From Lachnospira multipara ATCC 19207 (GTDB lineage Bacteria; Bacillota; Clostridia; Lachnospirales; Lachnospiraceae), in NCBI RefSeq assembly GCF_000424105.1, contig NZ_AUJG01000005.1, forward strand, positions 1 through 64,000: DNA of 64,000 nt. The letters are read 5' to 3'. Every line of letters begins with the position of its first letter. The first letter of the stretch is position 1. The position numbers and the translations under genes are program-made. This document shows positions 35,964 to 43,773 of this stretch, piece after piece. The notes beneath the pieces are model-generated. The model did no database searches. It was not told the origin of the DNA and saw only the letters and a program-made list of their open reading frames with translations.

Positions 35964-37157
35964 TTATAAATTGAACTCCTTAGCTAATTCTTCAAAATGG
36001 CTAAGAGAATTAACTATTGTTTCATAGCTTACGCAGTAGGCAATTCTTACATAACCCTTACAGCCAAAGCTTGTAGCTGGCACCATTAAAATGTTATGCT
36101 TCTTAGCTGCATTGCAGAATTCCATCTCATCCTCTGTTGGGGATTTTACAAAAAGATAAAAAGCGCCTTCTGGCTTAACACAGTCAAAACCATACTTTGT
36201 TAAGGCCTCATAAAGTGTCTTTCTATTCTTATCATAAACTGCAATATTCTCAGAAATATCTACATCTAAAGTCTTTAAAATTACTCTTTGAAGTAGAGAT
36301 GGTGCATTAACAAAACCTAAGATTCTTGTGGCAACTGCTGCGGCTGTCTTAATATCATTTGCATCATCAAGTTCATCTGGTAAAACAAGATAACCAATTC
36401 TCTCACCTGGAAGAGAAAGAGACTTACTGTAAGAATAACCAACAATAGTATTCTTATAATACTTAGTTAAGTAAGGAACTTCTATACCATCATAGGCAAG
36501 TTCCCTATATGGTTCGTCAGAAATAAGGTAAATGCTAGTAGCAAGTTCCTTTTGCTTATTTTCTAAAATCTCTGCTAGTTTCTTAATTATAGCCTCACTA
36601 TAAATAACCCCTGTTGGATTGTTAGGATTATTAATAATTACAGCCTTAGTCTTAGCATTAATTAGCTTTTCAAATTCTTCAAAATTAGGATTAAAATCCA
36701 CTGTATTAGCAGGAACAACTACAAGTTTTCCTCCAAAGTTTGACACGTAATTTCTATATTCACTAAAGAATGGAGCAAAGCATAGTACCTCATCCTCAGG
36801 ATTAAGTAAAGTCTTTAAAATTGAATTAAGACCCCCTGCTGCACCAACTGTCATAATTATATTAGAAGCATTAAAATGTGTATCGTACTTCTTATTAATT
36901 GAGCTAGCAATTCCTTCTCTTACATCTTCGTAACCTGCATTGCTCATATATCCATGGACAAATGTAGACTCTTCATTGTCAACAATCTCTTTGATTGCTT
37001 CATTAACTTCCTTAGGGGCTGGCACATTAGGATTACCAAGAGAAAAATCGTAAACATTCTCTCTACCATAGATCTTTGCCAATCTATTGCCTTCCTCAAA
37101 CATTGCTCTAATTACAGAGCTACCCTTAACTAAAGATACCATTGAATCTGCTATCAT
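35964..37157 (-). CDS. Aspartate-type PLP aminotransferase
   Basis: 397 residues, class I aminotransferase: SLGNPNVPAP, INNPNNPTGV, ISDEPYREL and PLP-lysine motif SYSKSLSLPGERIGY (about residue 235). It is closest to the aspartate/alanine-type branch typical of Firmicutes; I cannot fix the amino donor from sequence. AGGAAG precedes the ATG. It leads the minus-strand series aminotransferase-hisC-queH. Confidence 0.93.
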   Translation of the reverse strand: MIADSMVSLVKGSSVIRAMFEEGNRLAKIYGRENVYDFSLGNPNVPAPKEVNEAIKEIVDNEESTFVHGYMSNAGYEDVREGIASSINKKYDTHFNASNIIMTVGAAGGLNSILKTLLNPEDEVLCFAPFFSEYRNYVSNFGGKLVVVPANTVDFNPNFEEFEKLINAKTKAVIINNPNNPTGVIYSEAIIKKLAEILENKQKELATSIYLISDEPYRELAYDGIEVPYLTKYYKNTIVGYSYSKSLSLPGERIGYLVLPDELDDANDIKTAAAVATRILGFVNAPSLLQRVILKTLDVDISENIAVYDKNRKTLYEALTKYGFDCVKPEGAFYLFVKSPTEDEMEFCNAAKKHNILMVPATSFGCKGYVRIAYCVSYETIVNSLSHFEELAKEFNL

Positions 37158-37267
37158 TTATCTTCCTCCCAAATTTTAAAATACTACATATCATTATGTC
37201 TTTTCTGAATCTAATAAATAATTAATCTAACTTTAGGCGTGATTCTAGCCTTCATCAAGATAAAAAA

Positions 37268-37294
37268 AGACAGGAGAACTAAAATCTCCTGTCT
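37268..37294 (-). terminator. Terminator of the ROK regulator gene
   Basis: AGACAGGAGA (37268-37277) with TCTCCTGTCT (37285-37294), perfect 10 bp; on the minus strand followed by TTTTTTTATC. Confidence 0.85.
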
Positions 37295-37313
37295 GATATT
37301 ATAAGCTAATTAT

Positions 37314-38501
37314 TTAGATAGATGCAATAAAATCTATTAAAAACATAAAGGCTGCGCCAACCTTAGCCTCACTTTCAGAGCAAGTTGTAAACTGTAAATA
37401 ACTTGCATCTGTATCAAAGGCACAGTAATCAATAAGTCTTCTCTTTAAATCCTCTTCATAATCCTTAAGATATGTTGCAACTTCGCCGCATAGACAGATG
37501 TTACTATCATTCATAAGGAAAATGTTGTTGATTCCCACTGCGAGATCATCTAGATACTTATCAAATACCTTTGAATACTCTCTGTCGTGTTCCTTTAGTT
37601 TTCTAAAGAAAGTATCGAGACTTACCCCTAATTTAGTTGATAATACTCTTGCTGAAACATAGGATTCATAGCAACCTCGCTTACCGCAATAACATTTTTC
37701 TCCACCAGGATAAATTGTCATATGACCAAACTCACCGGCTCTATTATGAATACCCTTTCTTATTGTTTCTCCATCAATAAAGGCACCACCAACACCTTCA
37801 TTAAGCATAAGATAAACGCTTGAAAAATCATTATCCATAAGCTTTTTCTCATCAAAGTTTCTTACAGTGATTAAACCTGCTGCCTCTCTTTGCTTATTCT
37901 TCCAGTAATTAGCAAAAGCATAGGCCTTTGCATCATTTACAACAATAGTCTTAAAGTCAATATTCTTTGTAAGATTCTTAACCTCGTAGTTTTTAAGACC
38001 CATAGTTGGTGCTGATAAAATAATCTTATTATCGTTATCAAAAATACCAGGCACTGTAATTCCGACGCCAAGTACATTTTCCTTATTAATATTGTTCTTA
38101 CTAATTAAATTATTAACTAGAGAAGCTATATCAGCCTCAAAATCGTTATTAACAATATTAACTGAAAGCTTAATTTCATCGATTACCACGCCTCTTAAAT
38201 CTACTAAATAGGCTACTATTTCATTAGCTGTAATGTTAACGCTAATAGCTAATTTTGAACTTCCCTTAACCATAATAACCTGGGCTTTACGACCACCTGT
38301 AGATTCAAAATTTCCTGCATATTCAATTAAGTCTTCGTTAAATAAGTACTTTAAATTCTGATTAACCGTTGGTAAGGATAATCTTAGGGCATCTGAAATT
38401 TCCTGTCTTGCTACTTTTCCAGAAAAATGGATAAGTCTAAAAACCCTGTTCTTATTAATCTTTTTTACGTCAGTTGTTGTAAGCTTTTCTGTAGTTAACA
38501 T
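37314..38501 (-). CDS. ROK-family transcriptional regulator (XylR type)
   Basis: 395 residues. The N-terminal winged helix (about 15-75: RQEISDALRLSLPTVNQNLKYL is the recognition region) is followed by a ROK domain with the zinc-type motif GEFGHMTIYPGGEKCYCGKRGC (about 240-262, CxCGxxGCxE). Such proteins repress sugar genes and sense sugars. Placement immediately downstream of xylB and transaldolase suggests control of xylulose/pentose use; an operator palindrome was not clearly found. Ended by a strong terminator (37268-37294). AGAGGTG precedes the ATG. Confidence 0.93.
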   Translation of the reverse strand: MLTTEKLTTTDVKKINKNRVFRLIHFSGKVARQEISDALRLSLPTVNQNLKYLFNEDLIEYAGNFESTGGRKAQVIMVKGSSKLAISVNITANEIVAYLVDLRGVVIDEIKLSVNIVNNDFEADIASLVNNLISKNNINKENVLGVGITVPGIFDNDNKIILSAPTMGLKNYEVKNLTKNIDFKTIVVNDAKAYAFANYWKNKQREAAGLITVRNFDEKKLMDNDFSSVYLMLNEGVGGAFIDGETIRKGIHNRAGEFGHMTIYPGGEKCYCGKRGCYESYVSARVLSTKLGVSLDTFFRKLKEHDREYSKVFDKYLDDLAVGINNIFLMNDSNICLCGEVATYLKDYEEDLKRRLIDYCAFDTDASYLQFTTCSESEAKVGAAFMFLIDFIASI

Positions 38502-38523
38502 TCTACACCTCTATTCTTATATT

Positions 38524-39177
38524 TTATTCACCAAATACAGCAATATAATCCTTCTTGAATTTTTCAATTCCAGCTGTTGTAAGTGGATGATTTACCATTT
38601 GTTCAATTACCTTATATGGAACAGTTGCAATGTCTGCGCCTGCAATAGCACAGTCAGTTACATGAATTGGATTACGAACGCTTGCTGCAATGATTTCAGT
38701 CTGAATATCGTAATTAGAAAAAATTGCCACAATATCTTCAATTAAGTTAATACCTGGCTGAGAAATATCATCTAATCTACCAAGGAATGGTGAAACATAA
38801 GCTGCACCAGCTCTAGCTGCAAGTAAAGCCTGATTAGCTGAGAAAATCAATGTCACATTTACCTTAATTCCTTCACTAGATAATACCTTAGTTGCCTTAA
38901 GTCCGTCAACTGTCATAGGTATCTTAACTACCATGTTTGGATGGATCTTAGCAATTTCTCTACCTTCCTTAATCATATCTTCAGCCTTAGTAGTTGTAGC
39001 CTTAACCTCGCCACTAATAGGGCCATCTACAATGCTTGTGATTTCCTTAATTACTTCCTTAAAATCTCTACCTTCTTTTGCGATTAATGATGGGTTTGTT
39101 GTTACGCCACAAATAACTCCCATATCATTAGCCTTCTTAATGTCCTCAACATTTGCTGTGTCAATAAAAAATCTCAT
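38524..39177 (-). CDS. Transaldolase, short TalC/FSA type
   Basis: 217 residues from the ATG at 39177 (GGAGG 8 bases upstream; an ATG 15 bases before has no site). Start [13 protein letters not shown], then [13 protein letters not shown], the Schiff-base lysine in MVVKIPMT (about residue 82) and the SPFLGRLDD segment of the family. It either transfers dihydroxyacetone units (transaldolase) or cleaves fructose-6-phosphate; the two activities cannot be separated by eye. It lies between xylB and the ROK regulator, consistent with the pentose phosphate route for xylulose 5-phosphate. Confidence 0.93.
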   Translation of the reverse strand: MRFFIDTANVEDIKKANDMGVICGVTTNPSLIAKEGRDFKEVIKEITSIVDGPISGEVKATTTKAEDMIKEGREIAKIHPNMVVKIPMTVDGLKATKVLSSEGIKVNVTLIFSANQALLAARAGAAYVSPFLGRLDDISQPGINLIEDIVAIFSNYDIQTEIIAASVRNPIHVTDCAIAGADIATVPYKVIEQMVNHPLTTAGIEKFKKDYIAVFGE

Positions 39178-39209
39178 TATAACTTCCTCCATCTTTTAAT
39201 CTATCCATA

Positions 39210-39335
39210 TCAAGACTCGCTCGCGAGTCTTGCGCGCCGGATTCGGGTCTGCTACTGCAGACAAATTCCTGTCCGAATCCGTGCGCATCCTCGCGGAGCG
39301 TTTAACTCAGTCGGAGCTTGTACTCCGACTGAGTT
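39210..39335. repeat. Repeat family 2, copy B (multi-hairpin element)
   Basis: 126 bases in the xylB-transaldolase spacer. On the + strand: AAGACTCG (39212-39219) with CGAGTCTT (39224-39231); GCGC/GCGC closing GGATTCGG (39239-39246) with CCGAATCC (39273-39280), inner GTCTGC (39247-39252) with GCAGAC (39257-39262) around TACT; and AACTCAGTCGGAG (39304-39316) with CTCCGACTGAGTT (39323-39335), a perfect 13-bp stem. Orientation is opposite to copy A. It begins 14 bases after the xylB stop, within an operon. Confidence 0.93.
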
Positions 39336-39349
39336 GAATCAATCAGAGC

Positions 39350-40828
39350 TTATGCACCAATTGAATTAAAGCTATCTTTAAGGGCTGGGTATAGCTCCTT
39401 AAATTCCTTATAACGAAGCTCGTAAGCCTTGGCAATATCTTCATCTGGTTCAATTGTCTTAGATAGCTTAACAATCTTACTTACTGCTTCCTCTAGGCTT
39501 TCGTATTCCTTACATGCAATCATTGCTAAAATGCATGCTCCCATAGATGGGCCTTCTTCACTTTCAAGTTTTGCTACTCTGATATTAAGTACATTTGCTA
39601 AAATCTTACACCATAATTCAGACTTAGCACCGCCTCCACAAAGCTTTGTCTCTGGAATTACAAGTCCTTCTTTTCTTGCAATTTCAAGAGAATCTCTAAG
39701 GCCAAAGGCAACTCCTTCTAAAACTGCCTGAGTCATGTCTGCTCTTGTAGTATCCATAGTCATTCCAATAAAGCAAGCTCTTGCCTTTGGGTCATTATGT
39801 GGTGATCGCTCACCCATTAAATATGGTAGGAAATATACATGATTCTTAGCCAATTTAGAATCATCTATATCCTCCTGCTCTTTACTATATTCCTTAGTAT
39901 TTAGGACATTGTCCATCCACCACATATTACAAGAAGCTGCACTAAGCATGCAGCCCATTAGATGATAGGCTCCATCTGCATGGTCAAAGGAATGTAGAGC
40001 GTTATTAGGGTCTACTTTAAAGCTCTTGCTTGAAATAAACACGGTTCCGCTTGTACCTATGGAAATGTTACATTTTCCCTCTCCAATAGTGCCCGTACCA
40101 ATAGCTGCTGCTGCATTATCACCAGCTCCTGCTGCCACTACTAAATCAGAAGATAGACCAAGTTCACTTGCAAGCTCAGCCTTTAAGCAACCAATTGCCT
40201 CATAGCTTTCAAAAATCTTTGGCATCTGTTCTAGTTTAATGCCGCAGATATCAAGCATCTCTTTAGACCAAGTTCTATTCTTAACATCGAAAAGTAATGT
40301 TCCCGAAGCGTCAGATACATCTGTTGAAAATGTGCCTGTTAACTTATATGCTAAATAATCCTTAGGTAGCATAATCTTCTTGATTTTATTAAAATTTTCA
40401 GGCTCATTGTTTCTTAGCCATAAAAGCTTAGGAGCTGTAAAACCAGCAAAGGCAATGTTAGCTGTGTATTTACTTAGCTTATCCTTACCGATTTCGTTAT
40501 TTAAATAATCACACTCCTTGCCAGTTCTAGCATCATTCCAAAGAATTGCAGGTCTAATAACCTCATCCTTCTCATCTAAAATTACGAGGCCATGCATCTG
40601 TCCGCCAAAACTAAGGCCCTTAATACTTGTCTTATCAAAATCCTTTATAAGCTCTTTAATTCCAAGAATAGTCTCTTTATACCAGTCTTCTGGATTCTGC
40701 TCAGACCAGGCTGGCTTTGGAAAATAAATTGGATATTCTCTAGACACTGAGTTTAGAATTTTACCTGTATGCTCCATTAAAAGAAGCTTTACAGAAGATG
40801 TCCCCAAATCAACACCTATATAATTCAT
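39350..40828 (-). CDS. xylB: Xylulokinase
   Basis: 492 residues of the FGGY family: DLGTSSVK (residues 6-13), GGQMHGLV, AILWNDARTGKECD, AGAGDNAAAAIG and GGGAKSELW late in the chain. It phosphorylates xylulose to xylulose 5-phosphate, feeding the transaldolase encoded downstream; xylose isomerase is not in the window. AGGGAGG precedes the ATG. It is first in the xylB-transaldolase-ROK order on the minus strand, and repeat family 2 copy B sits after its stop. Confidence 0.95.
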   Translation of the reverse strand: MNYIGVDLGTSSVKLLLMEHTGKILNSVSREYPIYFPKPAWSEQNPEDWYKETILGIKELIKDFDKTSIKGLSFGGQMHGLVILDEKDEVIRPAILWNDARTGKECDYLNNEIGKDKLSKYTANIAFAGFTAPKLLWLRNNEPENFNKIKKIMLPKDYLAYKLTGTFSTDVSDASGTLLFDVKNRTWSKEMLDICGIKLEQMPKIFESYEAIGCLKAELASELGLSSDLVVAAGAGDNAAAAIGTGTIGEGKCNISIGTSGTVFISSKSFKVDPNNALHSFDHADGAYHLMGCMLSAASCNMWWMDNVLNTKEYSKEQEDIDDSKLAKNHVYFLPYLMGERSPHNDPKARACFIGMTMDTTRADMTQAVLEGVAFGLRDSLEIARKEGLVIPETKLCGGGAKSELWCKILANVLNIRVAKLESEEGPSMGACILAMIACKEYESLEEAVSKIVKLSKTIEPDEDIAKAYELRYKEFKELYPALKDSFNSIGA

Positions 40829-40960
40829 ACTACCTCCCTTTGATACAAATCATTGTTAATTCACTTTTAGTAAAACACTTTCTAAAAGCTTATTTCATTG
40901 TAACACTTATCTAAAGTCCCTTCAATGAGTTTTAAAAAAATATTTTGTAAAATTAAAAAA

Positions 40961-40990
40961 GGAAAGTTTTATATTTCTATAAAACTTTCC
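40961..40990 (-). terminator. Terminator of the PAP2 gene
   Basis: GGAAAGTTTTATA (40961-40973) with TATAAAACTTTCC (40978-40990), perfect 13 bp; on the minus strand followed by TTTTTTAATTTTAC. It lies downstream of the stop at 41044. Confidence 0.85.
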
Positions 40991-41043
40991 CAAATTAATT
41001 CTGTTATATCTTTTTGATATATCCTATGAATAATTATCGCCTA

Positions 41044-41676
41044 CTAATTAGCTTCTTTTTTTACGAAGAGATATTTATAACTCTCTCCATCACAAAAGAC
41101 AGCTCTAAGTCTGTCAAACTTCTTTAAAGCCCACTTTACAAGCAAGTAAGCAAGAAGACCATAAAGAGATCCTAGTACTAAGCTTACTAGTACATCTGTT
41201 GGATAGTGAACTGTTAGGTACAATCTTGAAAATGCAATTAGTACTGCAAGACAAAGGGCACATATACCCTCTCTCTTTCTCCACAAAATAATAGCAATTG
41301 CTGCTGCAAAGGATGCTGATGTATGTCCTGATGGGAATGACCAGTCATCAATTGAGGCAAATACATTAAATATCTGTGTCTCAAAAAGTGAACTATCAAA
41401 ATTAAAAGGTCTTACTCTATGTGATACATTTTTCATAACACCATTACACATGATTACTGAGAAAATTAAAGCAACTGCAACAGTTAAGCCTACCTTTCTA
41501 TATTTCTTAGGTAGAACAAAAAGCATTAATAATCCAAGTAAAATCCAGATAATTCCCTTATCTCCAAGTTTTGTAATTACAAACATGATTGGGTCAGTAA
41601 TTGGATTGTGTAATGTAGCAAACCATTTTAATATTGGAATTTCGCCAGCATTTAAGCTATTAAAAAATTGATCCAT
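41044..41676 (-). CDS. PAP2-family membrane phosphatase
   Basis: 210 residues from the ATG at 41676 (GGAGG upstream; an in-frame GTG at 41688 is part of that site). About five to six hydrophobic helices and the three PAP2 motifs: KNVSHRVRPF (KxxxxxxRP), FPSGHTSASF (PSGH) and SRLYLTVHYPTDVLVS (SRxxxxxHxxxD). The catalytic His residues are present. The family hydrolyses lipid pyrophosphates such as undecaprenyl pyrophosphate or phosphatidate; either is possible here. It follows the Tad-like locus but is separated by 96 bases and has its own terminator. Confidence 0.93.
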   Translation of the reverse strand: MDQFFNSLNAGEIPILKWFATLHNPITDPIMFVITKLGDKGIIWILLGLLMLFVLPKKYRKVGLTVAVALIFSVIMCNGVMKNVSHRVRPFNFDSSLFETQIFNVFASIDDWSFPSGHTSASFAAAIAIILWRKREGICALCLAVLIAFSRLYLTVHYPTDVLVSLVLGSLYGLLAYLLVKWALKKFDRLRAVFCDGESYKYLFVKKEAN

Positions 41677-41772
41677 GTTAACCTCCACTTATTTTTTTAA
41701 TTTTTAACGCTTCTCAATCTTAAGCTAAATACTAGTTCATGTCAATTTTCTACTAGGTCAATTTTTTACTAT

Positions 41773-42783
41773 CTAGTTTTTAGTTACACCAGACTTTGTA
41801 ACACTATATTCGCCTTTATAAGTATCTTTACCCATGTCCTTATTTTTCAAAATAAAGCTCCTATTTAAATAGTCTTTTTTAAAATAAGAATCAGAAATTG
41901 CTGCAGCTTCTTTACTTACTAAAATACCATTATTTTGACTTGAATTAATTAAGAATACGTCCCAGTCCTTCTTTTCCCAAACAGCATAAAAATAAACCAC
42001 TGCGCCATTATTTTCATCTAAATTCTTTAGGCATTCCCCCTCTCTATAAATATTATTCTTTGAATTCCTTTCTCTACTCCATCCCAGAAAATTAAAGCCA
42101 TCTCTAATAAAGCTATTCGCCTGCAAATTAAAGTTTTCACCATAAGTTACTTGCTGCTCTTTTGACTCTCCTGCCCCGTTTGAATCATAAATCACCCTAT
42201 ATTTATGGGGGCTACAAATATAATTAATCTCGGCACCATTAAAGGTTAGGCCCACGTATTTATTTAACTCGCCATTTTCATTAACAGGAATAGAGCCTTC
42301 GTAATTTGGCTCAGCAAGGCTTTTATTACGGCCCTCAATTACACTATTAGCCTCACCTATTTCAAGGGCTGAGGACACATCATATCCTTTAAGGACAGTA
42401 CCTGTAATCCTTAGCCAAGGGGTTTGACGGTAAATGCTTACTTCATGAAAGCTTACGTAAAAGCCAGTACTTGCACTACCTTCAATAGATATGCTACCAC
42501 CATCAAAGCCGTCATATAGCGAGGGCACTCCCACCTCTCTTAAGGACTGATAATCTTCTCTTACATTAAGACTTAAAATCCTAACCTGATTGTTTTTATC
42601 ATCATCATCAATTAAATAAAACTCAATAACAGAGCCTACTGGAGCGCCATTAATTCTAAAATTCATGCTTTTATAAAGGGGTGAATTTGAAGCATAAGAA
42701 TTTACTGATATAAGACTGGAAATAAATAATAAGCCATAAAGAAAAAGAATTATTTTACTAATGTAAGCCCATAAACTTTTCAT
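41773..42783 (-). CDS. Secreted protein with an InlB/Listeria-Bacteroides repeat, last gene of the Tad-like locus
   Basis: 336 residues. N-terminal signal peptide (about 8-30, ending YAS-N) and no C-terminal anchor. Residues about 205-280 contain one InlB B-repeat: YRVIYDSNGAGE, VTYGENF, FLGWSRE and VYFYAVWEKKD, a small beta-grasp module common in surface adhesins. The middle (about 40-190) is beta-rich and unidentified. Its start overlaps the preceding pilus gene by 26 bases, so it is in one operon with the pilus genes. It might be a tip or accessory adhesin of the pilus; this is inference from position. Confidence 0.75.
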   Translation of the reverse strand: MKSLWAYISKIILFLYGLLFISSLISVNSYASNSPLYKSMNFRINGAPVGSVIEFYLIDDDDKNNQVRILSLNVREDYQSLREVGVPSLYDGFDGGSISIEGSASTGFYVSFHEVSIYRQTPWLRITGTVLKGYDVSSALEIGEANSVIEGRNKSLAEPNYEGSIPVNENGELNKYVGLTFNGAEINYICSPHKYRVIYDSNGAGESKEQQVTYGENFNLQANSFIRDGFNFLGWSRERNSKNNIYREGECLKNLDENNGAVVYFYAVWEKKDWDVFLINSSQNNGILVSKEAAAISDSYFKKDYLNRSFILKNKDMGKDTYKGEYSVTKSGVTKN

Positions 42784-43156
42784 AATAACAATACTCCCTT
42801 CCCTTTAAACTGTGCTTAAAGCTCATAACTACCTCCACATCTAAGTAACCCTTTTCAAGGTTTATCTCTTTAAAATTTATCTCATAATTTGCATCTGAAC
42901 TTATCTCTTTACTTAGACAATTACAAAAGGCTAGCTTAATTTCCTCTTCTAGATCCTTTTTCTGGCTAAAGCTAAGGCCATGGACATTTATAGTTTCGTA
43001 CTTTTCATTTAGCTTATCAAAGCTGTAATTTAAAGAACTATCCACAGCCCTTATAAGTTCTTCATTTCTTGCATTTTTCTCTATTAAAAAACCATGTGTA
43101 ACCACTAGGATAAATATTAGTGATAATAGGCCTGAACCTGTGATTAATGCTCTCAT
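42758..43156 (-). CDS. Small Tad-locus protein with N-terminal membrane helix (TadF-like position)
   Basis: 132 residues. A hydrophobic N-terminal helix (residues about 5-24) is followed by an outside acidic, helical stretch and a beta-type C-terminus, the shape of TadE/TadF minor pilins. Family membership is by architecture and location only. The ribosome site GGAGG overlaps the last Gly-Gly codons of the upstream gene, and the end overlaps the next gene by 26 bases, indicating translational coupling. Confidence 0.65.
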   Translation of the reverse strand: MRALITGSGLLSLIFILVVTHGFLIEKNARNEELIRAVDSSLNYSFDKLNEKYETINVHGLSFSQKKDLEEEIKLAFCNCLSKEISSDANYEINFKEINLEKGYLDVEVVMSFKHSLKGREYCYYEKFMGLH

Positions 43157-43158
43157 AT

Positions 43159-43503
43159 TTATCCTCCATTATTCCTTTTATACCTGGCTAGACCGTGATA
43201 AGTATTTGTCTTATTTATTCTAAAACTTGCTGAAAGAATCTTATAGCTAAGGTCATATTCGTAATAGCAAAAATCTGTGGTGCTTTCTGCATTTTTAAAT
43301 ACCAAATCCATACCATTAGACCTAGCCATTGAAATTGCCTTAGCCTTTCCTTCTTCTTTATTTACCTCAATTGTGTTCTCCACATATCTAGCCACTGTAT
43401 TTACTTTTGAAACCCTAGCATTAATCATAATAAAGTCCAAACTAAAGTAGACAATTAATACTAGAATTATCAGGTATATATAACTTTCTATTACTGATTT
43501 CAT
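43159..43503 (-). CDS. Small Tad-locus protein with N-terminal membrane helix (TadE-like position)
   Basis: 114 residues. Starts with a hydrophobic helix (residues about 7-26, with Tyr/Ile/Leu/Val), then an outside domain of about 85 residues. The form and place are those of TadE-like minor pilins; no typical TadE sequence motif is certain. GTTAGGAGAGAG precedes the ATG. Neighbouring genes are minimal pilin-like proteins upstream and another such protein 3 bases downstream. Confidence 0.65.
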   Translation of the reverse strand: MKSVIESYIYLIILVLIVYFSLDFIMINARVSKVNTVARYVENTIEVNKEEGKAKAISMARSNGMDLVFKNAESTTDFCYYEYDLSYKILSASFRINKTNTYHGLARYKRNNGG

Positions 43504-43510
43504 CTCTCTC

Positions 43511-43648
43511 CTAACCTAAACAAGCTATCAATGTGTTTTCTACGAATTTTAAAAATGTTACAAAGAGGCTAGAAGCTAAAGTAAATACGGCAATCATAGA
43601 AAGCATTGCTACAATTACTTCTCCGTATAATTTTACATATTCTCCCAT
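43511..43648 (-). CDS. Miniature pilin-like membrane protein (45 aa)
   Basis: Short frame: MGEYVKLYGEVIVAMLSMIA and a further 25 residues ending in FVENTLIACLG. One long hydrophobic helix begins within the first ten residues. The pattern YGEVIVAM resembles the EYGLIAAL start of mature Flp pilins and also YGKVIIAL of the gene at 46324 and YAGLIMAI of the gene at 43650, so the three seem related. No prepilin leader with Gly cleavage site is seen. TAGGAGTTT lies 5 bases before the ATG, overlapping the preceding stop. Confidence 0.7.
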   Translation of the reverse strand: MGEYVKLYGEVIVAMLSMIAVFTLASSLFVTFLKFVENTLIACLG

Positions 43649-43649
43649 A

Positions 43650-43748
43650 TTAAACTCCTATTAATACTTTTAAAAAAAGTCCATTTATTACAAAAACCAT
43701 TATGATAGCCATTATAAGTCCTGCATACTCTTCTAATATATTTTCCAT
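43650..43748 (-). CDS. Miniature pilin-like membrane peptide (32 aa)
   Basis: A 32-residue frame starting MENILEEYAGLIMAIIMVFV and ending LKVLIGV. Almost entirely hydrophobic after residue 8. The EEYAGLIMAI start matches the mature Flp pattern. AAGGA lies about 11 bases upstream. The frame overlaps the next gene's start by none and ends within its ribosome site. An alternative out-of-frame open reading frame from 43773 (46 codons) has no pilin-like features and I prefer this one. So short a frame could be chance, but gene order and the shared motif support it. Confidence 0.55.
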   Translation of the reverse strand: MENILEEYAGLIMAIIMVFVINGLFLKVLIGV

Positions 43749-43773
43749 AATCTTCTTTTCCTTTATCTGTCAT

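Noticed and set aside
43633-43773. 46-codon frame starting at the ATG right after the TadB-TadC stop
   Set aside because: Overlaps the 32- and 45-residue pilin-like frames out of frame, is polar with no motif, and lacks a good ribosome site.
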